DNA of 20,000 bases from Dichotomocladium elegans (taxonomy: Eukaryota > Mucoromycota > Mucoromycetes > Mucorales > Lichtheimiaceae): NCBI GenBank assembly GCA_025716815.1, contig JAIXMN010000079.1, forward strand, positions 5,001-25,000, in the 5' to 3' direction. Positions 8,385 through 16,990 of this stretch are shown in pieces. The translations under genes and the position numbers were made by a program. Within the stretch, counting starts at the first letter, position 1, and the number at the start of each line of letters is the position of its first letter. Under the pieces are notes generated by a model. The model did no database searches. It was given only the letters and a program-made list of their open reading frames with translations, and was not told the origin of the DNA.

Positions 8385-9312
8385 TTTTCCTCTACACTTT
8401 CCTTTCCCTGTGACTTCTGGTAGCCTACCAGCAGCCACATGGATGCAAACAGCATGACCCCATGCATGTAGTTTGCCTCTACATTTTCCCTGTGACTGGT
8501 GGCAGCCTACCACCACTTTACAGATGCAAACGGCATGACATCACGCGCGTCGTTTATCTCTACACTTTCCCTGTGACTGGTGGCAGCCTACCACCACTTT
8601 ACAGATGCAAATGGCATGACATCACGCGCGTCATTTGTCTCCACACTTTCCATGTGACTGGTGGCAGCCTACCACCACTTTACTGATGCAAACGGCATGA
8701 CATCATGCGCGTCATTTGTCTCCACACTTTCCGTGTGACTGGTGGCAGCCTACCACCACTTTACTGATGCAAATGGCATGACATCACGCGCGTCATTTGC
8801 CTCAACGCTTTCCCTGTGACTGGTGGCAGCCTACCACCACTTTACTGATGCAAACAGCATGACATCACGCGTGTCATTTGCCTCAATGCTTTCCCTGTGA
8901 CTGGTGGCAGCCTACCACCACTTTAAAGATGCAAACAGCATGACATCACGCGTGTCATTTGCCTCAACGCTTTCCCTGTGACTGGTGGCAGCCTACCACC
9001 ACTTTACTGATGCAAACAGCATGACATCACGCGTGTCATTTGCCTCAACGCTTTCCCTGTGACTGGTGGCAGCCTACCACCACTTTACTGATGCAAACAG
9101 CATGACATCACGCGCGTCATTTGCCTCAATGCTTTCCCTGTGACTGGTGGCAGCCTACCACCACTTTACTGATGCAAACAGCATGACATCACGCGCGTCG
9201 TTTATCTCTACACTTTCCCTGTGACTGGTGGCAGCCTACCACCACTTTACAGATGCAAATGGCATGACATCACGCACGTCGTTTGCCTGAACGCTTTCCT
9301 TGTGACTGGTGG
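8385..9312 (+). repeat. 81-bp tandem repeat array 1
   Basis: Eleven units begin GATGCAAA at 8442, 8523, 8604, 8685, 8766, 8847, 8928, 9009, 9090, 9171 and 9252, exactly 81 bp apart; a diverged partial unit precedes them and the last is cut at 9312. Each unit is a 79-bp core from GATGC to CTTTA plus a two-base spacer (CA, CT or AA). Two inverted repeats lie in every unit: ATGACA with TGTCAT (or GTCAT) around TCACGCG, and TGGTGG with CCACCA around CAGCCTA. The array abuts the Helitron on its 5' side. The same unit recurs at 15571, 16796 and 18897. Confidence 0.93.
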
Positions 9313-9376
9313 TTGGGCTATATGATAAATGTGATGTTATGGGTTTAACTATTGCTCTCCTTTTCTCTCTTTTCTA

Positions 9377-10052
9377 ATGCCACACTACACTATTTACTTG
9401 ACACCTGCTACTATAACATATAATGTCCAAAATTCCAAGGTCACTAAAGTAATTGGATATTCTGTGGATAACAATAGGTAAGGTTTTTTTCTCTATGACT
9501 CCTATTAGCTAAAGGCAACTTTTTAGTGCAAGGAAAGTTATTATTTTTCCAGAGGCTGAACAGCAGGCAGGATTCCTAAGGGTGGTTAACACTACACCAC
9601 AAGTATGGGTTTTCAATGTCACTGGTACTGCACTGGATGCAGTTGACTTTGATGATGTGCAAGGCTGGAGATATCCTAGCTCTACTTGGATCAAGATTAT
9701 TACTATTGAAAGTATCACACAAGCAATTACAATACCAGCTACAGTCCAGAGGAAACTTATGTCCCAGCATGCTGGAAACATTGCTATACCAGAGGTAGAT
9801 GCACATGCAATAGTAACTACAACAATCCCTGTCCGGCATCCTGGTGGCCACATCTTTATGTCACAGACACATAGGCGTCGTGCAAGTGAAGCTGGGATTA
9901 CATCAGCCTCAGAAGCACAACGCCAACGCATTGACACTACTACTAGTGATGTATTGCTAGAAGCATCTATTACACCAACTGATCAAGCACCTGTAACATT
10001 TGATCTTGAAGAAGATATCAATGCAGCATTGGATGAGCTCATGTTACTTTAA
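9377..10052 (+). CDS. Helitron-associated 208-aa protein, unknown function (two exons)
   Basis: I join exon 9377-9477 to 9527-10052 across a 49-nt intron (GTAAGG ... CTTTTTAG). This keeps one frame from an ATG to a TAA and gives 208 residues. The N-terminal two thirds look beta-rich (runs such as KVIIFPEA, VWVFNVTG and WIKIITIE), possibly an OB-like or other small beta barrel, but I see no signature I can name. The C terminus is polar, then acidic and hydrophobic (DLEEDINAALDELMLL), the sort of tail that ssDNA-binding or partner-binding proteins use. It lies 54 nt upstream of the Rep-helicase ATG on the same strand and just downstream of the 81-bp array, so it is probably an accessory gene of this Helitron. 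Other acceptors (9552, 9580) exist; only 9526 and 9580 keep the frame, and 9526 has the better pyrimidine tract. Confidence 0.6.
9478..9526 (+). other. Predicted 49-nt intron in the 208-aa gene
   Basis: The donor AG|GTAAGG is canonical, a pyrimidine-rich run follows, and the acceptor is CTTTTTAG. Removal joins AG to T and keeps the downstream frame open. The size matches the other introns inferred here (45-73 nt). Confidence 0.6.
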
Positions 10053-10089
10053 CTAATGAGGTCATCTATTGTGACTACTACTTAATTCA

Positions 10090-10096
10090 TATAAAG
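10090..10096 (+). promoter_or_regulatory. TATA-like box upstream of the Rep-helicase gene
   Basis: TATAAAG lies only about 11-17 nt before the ATG at 10107. If it is a real TATA box, transcription would start inside the annotated coding sequence and translation could begin at Met-11 (10137) instead. It may be a chance AT-rich match. Confidence 0.25.
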
Positions 10097-10106
10097 CAAA
10101 CAGTAA

Positions 10107-13100
10107 ATGGAAGATACAGTAATCCTCCTTTTCCTTATGTCTGTTACTATTAACCTTAATGCTGCTGCCCATCGGTCACCTGATATCTATCAGGCATATG
10201 TCAACCAGGTAGCATCACTGTACTGTGCAAATTGCTGCACAGTACTTTATCGAAAGGAAGCAAAGACACTTCCTTTACATTCACTTCCAGTTCCAACCCC
10301 ATGTATGGAGTGGGGGTTTCCACCCATTTGTAAGGGAGGACAGGTAATTGTATGCGAAACATGCTTGAAAGGCTCACCTACTAGTAGAGCACAACGCGTT
10401 ATCCCATTTGTTGGCCCAACGATTCCTGCAACTTTAACAATGAACTACCGGGAGCTTGGATGCCTTTCTCCTTTAAAGCTTATGTCCCAGATTACTCGAC
10501 TGAAGTCTCGTTCCTATGCAATCCTTGGGCATTATGAGCTGACAGGTAGTATGTCTGCAAGGTATAACTATGAATATGCTGGTCTTGTCTTCAATGGGAC
10601 ATTGGGTCTAGTATATGGGCGAGAGACCCACTCAGGTATATTTCTCTTACTGTGATAAAACATTGTGCTAAAAGAAAGTACTAGTAATAAACAAAACAAA
10701 GGTTGCAGAGGCATGGGAGCAGCTTACAGTAGTAAATCCATTACTTCATCAGTATAATAGACCAGAGGTAAGTCAAGAGCTAGTAAGATATTTTGTGCAA
10801 GATGTTTCTGCTCCTATGAATAATATGGGCTGGAATATTAATATGGCTACTAATATTGATAATATACCTCCGAGTGCTGGTGATCATGACATAGCTTTCC
10901 ATAAGCTAAAAGTGGCTACTAATGGTCATACTGATATCAAGTATAGTGATCCTGAGTTACTACCACTACTGTTCCCTTGGCTCTATACTTTTGGTGATGC
11001 ACACTTCAATCTTAAAGATAAGGGGACAGCCAAGAAATACTTTAAACAGTTGCTTCTCCATCATGACAGGCGCTTTGCAAGGACCCCAACCTTTATCTTC
11101 TTTGCAGCTGACATGCTTGAAAAACTAGCAGTCCATGGATATAGCCCACGTGTTGTCCACCACAAGTACCTTAGAGAGTTAAGTGAAAATGGGGTTTACC
11201 ATATTGACCCTGAAACCAATAAGCAATATATTCGTGAAGATATCACCTCAGCTATTCCTTATATAGTACGTTCATCATATGCCTACAAGCGCAAGGCATA
11301 CCTTGATCTAATGGCAATGTTCAGGGAGTATAATGCACCTACATTATTTATGACGTTTACCTGTAATGACTTTGCAAATGACATGACTAATGCAGTGAAT
11401 AGTACAGAGCCATGGGATGACCCTGTTCTATTTGCTAAACACTTCCAGTTTAAATGGCAGAAGCTTTGGCAGGAGTTTATTCGCCATACCTGGGCAAATA
11501 TGATAGGTGGTATTAAGCATTTTTTCTGGGTAATGGAAGTACAAGCCCGTGGATCACCACATATACATTGTATCCTTTGGACAAACAAAACTGTGGAGGA
11601 GCTAGCAGCACTTAACATTGTCACAGCCCAGCTACCAGCACCAGGCTCTGGATCAAATCTACGTGAGCTTGTACAGCAGCATCAAATACATAGATGCACT
11701 GACTACTGTACTAAGACATCAAATGGTCAGTGTAGATTTGGTTTCCCATTCCTTCCCACTAATCACACATACTATGATGAGCATCGCTATTATTATCCTA
11801 GGGATTTTCAAAGTCTTTTTGTCAACCCCTACAATCCTGAGCTCCTTGCAGTTACAAAGTGCAATATGGATATCCAGCTTAATAGGGGATACCATGCTCT
11901 TTCATACCTCTGCAAATATCTTACCAAGTTTGATACTGGAAGGGACCATGTGGTTATTGATGCAGATGGTAACACTAACCATGTCCTAACACATTTCCGT
12001 GCTAGGAAGCTGAGTATTATTGAAGCAGTCTATGATATCTTTGGTTGGCACAAACAGCAAGCATCAGTTGAAGTACTCTTCCTTGACACTAATATGCCTA
12101 CTAATCAACGGCGTGTGATTCGACGTAAAGAACATTTAGATGAGAATAACCCAGAAAGGATTACATATGATACCCAGCAAGGTAATATGCAGTTACCATA
12201 TGTCCTAGTATTTACTCACCTTATGCTTTTACCAGAGAAATATATGAAAAGGCCAAGAGGAATAACTAATGCAGAGCAGCTCACATATCCAGAGTTTTTT
12301 ATGAACTACCGTCTAGTGTCAGACTTATTTGATGATGCATTTATTGGTACAGATGGAAGAAGATGGATCAAACGTGGTACTCCAATCCTTTATAGAACTA
12401 GGCATCTACCTATTTCTGCTGGTGAGGCATTTTTCTATCAACGTATTCTACTAAATGTACCCTTTAGACACTTAACAGATGTTTTTGATCTGGAGCAATA
12501 CTCCACTTACCAAGGATGTCATGATGCACTTGTACTACAGGGTTTACTTGAACCTTTAGAAACTTCAGTGGTTGAGAGTGCCACACTTTCTGCTTACAGT
12601 ACAATTGCTGAAGCTGATACTGACTACCACTTTGTGGATAGTAATATTAGTACCTCAGTACAAAGCACAGTAACCTTACAAGCTATGGCAAGTGAAAGAC
12701 TCTCACGGTTTACTCCTTCACAATACTGTGCATACAGTAATGCATTAGAGCACCTCGATGACAGTACACCAGTATTAATCCATGGAAGTGCAGGTACAGG
12801 TAAGAGCTTTGTTCTGGATACAATAGCTATGCATTTCAAGTCTATGCACTTCAAAGTAGTTCGCCTTGCATTTACTGGAGTAGCAGCAAACAATATTGGA
12901 GGAGTTACTATCCACCACTTCTTTGGAATCAACTATGTGGAGTCAACTATCAACCATACAAGAGTTGACGAGTTCTTTAAGCTACACAGTAAGGTGATAT
13001 TCCTTATTGATGAGATAAGTATGCTTTCAGCAAGCCTTCTTGATCTTCTTAATAATGCATGTAAAATAGCAAAAAAGTCTACACATCATTGGGGTGGTAT

Positions 13101-14017
13101 CCCAGTATGTATGTTTGGTGACCTTGCACAGATGCTTCCTTTTGAACAAGATATGCTACCAGTAACACATGCTGACCTGTTTCAACATCTAGTAGTTGAA
13201 CATGTCTATCATCCATGTCGCCAAACTGATTTACAATTCTATAGTTTACTTCAACATCTGCGGCTGAATAATCTTAATGAAGAAGATATTAACTTGCTCT
13301 CTACTAGGACTATACACTCATCAAACATCAATCCAGGGAGTCTTGTTATCACCCATACACGCGAGTCAGCTACAAGCTTTAATAGAACTGCCCTAGGGAA
13401 ACTACCTGGACAAGTCTTTACATATGTTGCAACAGATAAAACTGATGGGTTCCAGACTGCAGCAAGGACTGCTTTAAACCATACCTACCTTCCTGAAGTA
13501 AGTATATCTTTACTTCTAACAGGCTATATGACCATACTAACTACTGTTCTAGATACTTGAGCTAAAGGTTGGCTCTCAGGTGATGTTGCTGCACAATATT
13601 AGTGTACAAAATGGATGGGTCAATGGAACACTATGCATAATCACAAGTCTTTCTCAGACTACTATAACAATATCCAAAATTTCAAACCCTACTGAGTCAC
13701 TACCTGTAATGCGCATCACCAGAGATGTACCCTATACTGGCTATGAAAGGACACAGTTTCCAGTCCAGCTTGCATGGGCACTCACAGTTCACAAAGTGCA
13801 AAGCCTTACAATCTCATCTATATCTATTTTCCTTAGTGACTTTTTCCAGCATGGTCAACTATATGTTGCACTTACAAGAGTTAAACGACTTCAAGACCTT
13901 CAGCTCATACTTCCAGATGGTTCAACTGCACGAGATATTACATTCCCCACCAATATTACATGCCTCCAATGGTTACTTCGCTTTGAAGAACACATATCAC
14001 TATACTCACAAACGTAA
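10107..14017 (+). CDS. Helitron Rep-helicase transposase (three exons, 1260 aa)
   Basis: Exons 10107-10635, 10709-13497 and 13553-14017 join in frame to 1260 residues, a usual Helitron size. Residues 36-140 hold paired cysteines (C40, C43, C83, C86) and resemble the N-terminal region of many Helitron proteins (DUF6570 type). The Helitron-like N/Rep domain follows: the HUH motif HIH is at 461-463 after EVQARGSP, a Cys/His cluster (HRCTDYC ... CRFGFP) comes next, and the two catalytic tyrosines are in YLCKY (Y576, Y580). The PIF1 helicase begins near 835: Walker A GSAGTGKS (869-876), Walker B LIDEIS (D944, E945), GDLAQMLP, motif V HKVQS (H1186) and YVALTRVK (Y1210). The HUH enzyme nicks and joins DNA strands and the helicase unwinds them in rolling-circle transposition. 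All key residues are present and I see no stop or frameshift. No C-terminal endonuclease is present, unlike Helentrons. A stop lies just upstream of the ATG, but a further 5' exon cannot be excluded. Confidence 0.92.
10636..10708 (+). other. Predicted 73-nt intron 1 of the Rep-helicase gene
   Basis: Donor CTCAG|GTATAT and acceptor GTTGCAG|AG keep the frame (split codon GAG). The reading frame of exon 1 closes at 10655, and that of exon 2 opens at 10672, so an intron is needed. An alternative pair (donor at 10611 GTATAT, acceptor ending 10701) also keeps frame and would drop nine residues before the junction while adding others after it. Confidence 0.65.
13498..13552 (+). other. Predicted 55-nt intron 2 of the Rep-helicase gene
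   Basis: Donor GAA|GTAAGT and acceptor TTCTAG|ATA are in phase 0. Splicing gives LPE-ILELKVGSQVMLLHN, the expected continuous PIF1-family segment before the GWVNGT motif, which strongly supports the junction. Read unspliced, the frame stops at 13560. Confidence 0.88.
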
Positions 14018-14065
14018 TGTCTATATCCACTTACCACTAGTATTCCATTGCACAATTTGTACTGT

Positions 14066-14071
14066 AATAAA
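14066..14071 (+). promoter_or_regulatory. Polyadenylation signal of the Rep-helicase gene
   Basis: AATAAA occurs 49 nt after the stop codon. In the inverted copy the corresponding place reads AATAAA as well (minus strand, about 7690), so it is kept in both. Confidence 0.5.
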
Positions 14072-14358
14072 ATCAGTGGGAAAGCACCAGACACATGGTT
14101 AGGACATGCAAGAAGTAGTCATGACATCACACTAGCTTATTCAGGGTAGGCTACTACTGCTCCTAGGCAAAGGAGTGTGGAATGTTCAGGCTGGAACATG
14201 TCACCTATCTACACTTTCACCAGTAACAACTCTTTCATTCAAAGGGGACTAGTTGAAAAAAAAATGTTAAGAAAGTGAAAGAGAAGCAAAAGAATGAAAA
14301 TTTTCGAAATGGGAGGTCATTCAAAAATTGTCACATGGGTTGAACAAATGGTTTTCAA

Positions 14359-14371
14359 CTGGCACTGCCAG
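14359..14371 (+). terminator. Helitron 3'-terminal hairpin
   Basis: CTGGC-ACT-GCCAG forms a five-pair stem with a three-base loop 18 nt before the point where similarity between the two copies ends. In the copy at 7408-7420 the loop is GCT and the stem is unchanged. Helitrons carry such a hairpin close to their 3' end, where it acts as a stop signal for transposition. The distance from the hairpin to ACAG|T is 11 nt, the usual spacing to a Helitron CTRR|T end. Confidence 0.7.
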
Positions 14372-14389
14372 ATAAATTACAGTAAATAA

Positions 14390-15570
14390 CACATATTTCT
14401 CGGTGGTTTCTTGTCCGTTTGAGATGAAAGTAGGCTCATTCGATTCGCCGAACATTGCTCTATTAGCAGCCATCGCGGCTTTTGTATGATAACTATGAAA
14501 AATTGATTCGCGAAAACAAGGGCAAAGTAATCAATTAATCAGTCGATCTCATATTTCTCGGTGGTTTTTTGTCCGTTTGCGATGAAAGTAGGCTCATTCG
14601 ATTCGCCGAACATTGCTCTATTAGCAGCCATCGCGGCTTTTGTATGATAACTATGAAAAATTGATTCGCGGAAACAGGGGCAAAGTAATCACTTAATTAG
14701 TCGATCTCATATTTCTCGGTGGTTTCTTGTCCGTTTGAGATGAAAGTAGGCTCATTCGACTCGCCGAACATTGTTCTATTTGCAGCCATCGCGGCTTTTG
14801 TATGATAACTATGAAAAATTGATTCGCGAAAACAGGGGCAAAGTAATCACTTAATCAGTCGATCACATATTTCTCGGTGGTTTCTTGTCCGTTTGAGATG
14901 AACGTAGGCTCATTCGACTCGCCGAACATTGTTCTATTTGCAGCCATCGCGGCTTTTGTATGATAACTATGAAAAATTGATTCGCGAAAACAAGGGCAAA
15001 GTAATCACTTAATCAGTCGATCTCATATTTCTCGGTGGTTTCTTGTCCGTTTGAGATGAACGTAGGCTCATTCGACTCGCCGAACATTGTTCTATTAGCA
15101 GCCATCGCGGCTTTTGTATGATAACTATGAAAAATTGATTCGCGAAAACAGGGGCAAAGTAATCAATTAATCAGTCGATCTCATATTTCTCGGTGGTTTT
15201 TTGTCCGTTTGCGATGAAAGTAGGCTCATTCGATTCGCCGAACATTGTTCTATTAGCAGCCATCGCGGCTTTTGTATGATAACTATGAAAAATTGATTCG
15301 CGGAAACAGGGGCAAAGTAATCACTTAATTAGTCGATCTCATATTTCTCGGTGGTTTTTTGTCCGTTTGCGATGAACGTAGGCTCATTCGACTCGCCGAA
15401 CATTGTTCTATTTGCAGCCATCGCGGCTTTTGTATGATAACTATGAAAAATTGATTCGCGAAAACAGGGGCAAAGTAATCACTTAATCAGTCGATCACAT
15501 ATTTCTCGGTGGTTTCTTGTCCGTTTGAGATGAAAGTAGGCTCATTCGACTCGCCGAACATTGCTCTATT
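14390..15570 (-). repeat. 158-bp tandem repeat array 2 (inverted)
   Basis: About 7.5 units of the satellite in reverse orientation; GCCATCGCGG recurs at 14469, 14627, 14785, 14943, 15101, 15259 and 15417, exactly 158 bp apart. The left edge meets the Helitron 3' end at CACATATTTC, and the right edge stops inside a unit (CTCTATT) where an 81-bp repeat begins. Both ends therefore look like insertion junctions in a formerly longer array. Confidence 0.93.
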
Positions 15571-15649
15571 TAAAGTGGTGGTAGGCTGCCACCAGTCACA
15601 CAGAAAGTGTGGAGACAAATGACGCGCGTGATGTCATGCTGTTTGCATC
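15571..15649 (-). repeat. Single inverted unit of the 81-bp repeat
   Basis: A full 79-bp core in reverse (TAAAGTGG to GCATC). It is joined directly to interrupted 158-bp satellite on the left, and by the two bases TT to the inverted-repeat cassette on the right. Confidence 0.85.
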
Positions 15650-15779
15650 TTTAAAGTGGTGGTAGTCTGCTACTACAGATGTAAGCCTCCTATAAGAAAT
15701 GAGAATAAAGATTTAATGCTTAGTAATGATTTATTCAGCATATACTACTAGCAGTCACATAAACTTTATTTGAAACTAA

Positions 15780-15788
15780 TATAAATAG
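15780..15788 (+). promoter_or_regulatory. TATA box of the SSB-like gene
   Basis: TATAAATAG lies 55 nt before the predicted ATG and inside the inverted-repeat cassette, so the cassette seems to bring its own promoter. Confidence 0.5.
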
Positions 15789-15842
15789 GCAGTACTTTTT
15801 AATGGCTGGTTTGTTACCATTCTTTTTTCTGTTATTCCATCA

Positions 15843-16635
15843 ATGTCCATTGTCATTGGCCTAACTGGTGTTGTCACTCGTGACGTAAAGTGGCTAAACT
15901 TCCCACGCATGGTCGAAGGAACATTAAAGGACAACATCACAGCGACATTCTCTGTATCAGCCGAACGTGCGTTTTTTCGTGTCACTACAAACCTTCCAAG
16001 AATTCATGCATTCCTTCAAGACAACCATATTGGTGATGGTAGCTCTCTTGTTGTTCAAGGAAGATTAAGGGTAGATACCTACCTAAACCAACGTGGAGTT
16101 CGAACCCAATCACTTGTTATTACACCTACTAGGATCAGGTTGGCACATACTGTATCAATTAGTGTAAGTCTCATACTGGGATTTCCTATGTGAAAGTCAT
16201 CATTTATATCTTAATTGTACTTTATAATCAAAGGTTGCCAATGCCTCTGAGCGCCCAACTGATCCCAACATTACATCTGAACGCATCGCCCAGCGGCTCC
16301 GTGCTGCTAATCTTTTATCAAATATACAACAATCAGACCTTTCTGTGGCTGAGTCAACAGTTCTCCGTTGTCTTAATGATTCCATTGCTGTGGCAAATAT
16401 TGAGGCACATCCCTTGGAGCTACTCCGTGCTATTGGGAAGGAATTTTGTGAACGCCTTGTTGCTAGAGATGAGACTCTGACGCCCCAGGTGTTACTTACC
16501 AAATTACCCCAAGGATTTACAATTAGTCAAGCTACCACCTTACTTCATGACATTCTTGTTGCCCCTGCATCATTGCCATCTACCCGCCCAACTAGTTCTG
16601 CTAGTAGTTTAGAAGAAAGTAATATGGAAGAATAG
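15843..16635 (+). CDS. SSB-like OB-fold single-strand DNA-binding protein (two exons, 240 aa)
   Basis: Exons 15843-16163 and 16234-16635 join in phase 0 (donor AGT|GTAAGT, acceptor CAAAG|GTT) to 240 residues. Residues 3-107 follow the order of bacterial/mitochondrial SSB proteins: an opening VIGLTGVVTRDV strand, an ATFSVSAER strand, FRVTTNLPRIHAFLQD like the WHRVV-AEI helix region, and GSSLVVQGRLRVDTYLNQRG like the SSB G-S-x-V-x-V-E-G-R-L segment. The remaining 133 residues look helical, then turn Ser/Pro rich with an acidic end (SLEESNMEE), recalling the acidic SSB tail that binds partners. It would coat single-stranded DNA, a natural partner for rolling-circle transposition. It is not RPA-like as in plant Helitrons as far as I can tell. 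It lies in a cassette bounded by inverted repeats. The family call rests on pattern, not on a search. Confidence 0.65.
16164..16233 (+). other. Predicted 70-nt intron in the SSB-like gene
   Basis: Consensus donor AGT|GTAAGT and acceptor ATCAAAG|GTT. The frame closes at 16193 if unspliced; splicing opens 134 further codons that include a coherent helical domain. Confidence 0.8.
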
Positions 16636-16795
16636 TTCATTATCAAATTACACAACAAACATAAACTTCTGCTCTCATGTTCCCTCACCATTAAGAGTCA
16701 GACACCAGATACTTAGTGAAAACTGTATGATGTTACATGTTTGGAACATCACACTGCCCCCTCTATGACTAGTAGCAGCCTACCACCACTTTACA

Positions 16796-16853
16796 GATGC
16801 AGACGCCATGACATCACGCGTGTCATTTGCCTCAATGCTTTCCCTGCGACTGG
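16796..16853 (+). repeat. Truncated 81-bp unit
   Basis: From GATGC (16796) to GCGACTGG (16853), where it is cut and the A-rich leader of the 158-bp module begins. It is the outward-facing partner of the inverted unit at 15571-15649. Confidence 0.85.
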
Positions 16854-16990
16854 AAAAAATTAAACCCATGATAAAATGATAAGCAAAAGCATGTGCATCA
16901 TGAAAACATTCAAAAACCTGTGAAGAAAAATTCAACTTACGTTTTTTCATGGTAATTGAAAATTGGTGTTCTTCATATGCAAAAGCCGCG
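16854..16990 (+). repeat. Leader of the 158-bp module, second copy
   Basis: Nearly identical to 3905-4037: an A-rich linker, GCATGTGCATCATGAAAAC, then ACGTTTTTTCATGG and TTGGTGTTCTTCATATGCAA. The rDNA-spacer module is therefore duplicated about 13 kb away. The open frame on the minus strand (16780-17040) is not a gene. Confidence 0.8.

Larger units (their letters stand above)
9313..14389 (+). mobile_element. Helitron rolling-circle transposon, near complete
   Basis: The block contains a 208-aa gene, the 1260-aa Rep-helicase and a 3' end with hairpin. The 3' boundary is placed at about 14389 because similarity to the second copy (7391-8088) stops there and 158-bp satellite begins in mid-unit. 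The 5' boundary is uncertain: the 81-bp array stops at 9312 inside a unit, but no clear canonical TC start is visible and the second copy lacks this end. Canonical Helitrons end CTRR and insert between A and T. Here the end reads TTACAGTAAATAA, so either ACAG followed by T (11 nt after the hairpin) or AATAA is the true end. In the rRNA copy, an insertion between A and T of GGGATAACTGG would fit the second choice. Confidence 0.75.
15652..16793 (+). mobile_element. 1142-bp cassette with 24-bp terminal inverted repeats carrying the SSB-like gene
   Basis: The left end (15652-15675) and the reverse complement of the right end (16770-16793) match at 23 of 24 bases, differing only at the 15th, and both start TAAAGTGGTGGTAG. 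The same terminal 14 bases form one end of every 81-bp unit. Full or partial 81-bp units lie outside both ends, facing outward. Flanking or outermost TA could be a TA target duplication, as in Tc1/mariner-like elements, but the cassette has no transposase, so it would need help. It could instead be a segment captured between two inverted copies of the 81-bp element. Confidence 0.6.

Noticed and set aside
8462..8686. 74-codon open frame
   Set aside because: It is a translation of three 81-bp satellite units; 81 is a multiple of three.
8385..9312. CRISPR-like array of regular repeats
   Set aside because: Units are contiguous with only a two-base gap and no variable spacers; this is a eukaryotic tandem satellite.
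9509..9937. 142-codon minus-strand frame
   Set aside because: It is antisense to exon 2 of the 208-aa gene, whose sense frame has a coherent splice structure.
13570..14017. Separate small helicase gene starting at 13580
   Set aside because: It is the last exon of the Rep-helicase; a 55-nt GT-AG intron joins it in frame and rebuilds a continuous PIF1 segment.
13725..14102. 125-codon plus-strand frame
   Set aside because: It overlaps exon 3 of the Rep-helicase in another frame and has no features of its own.
16190..16502. Frames at 16190-16480 plus and 16200-16502 minus
   Set aside because: They overlap exon 2 of the SSB-like gene in wrong frames.
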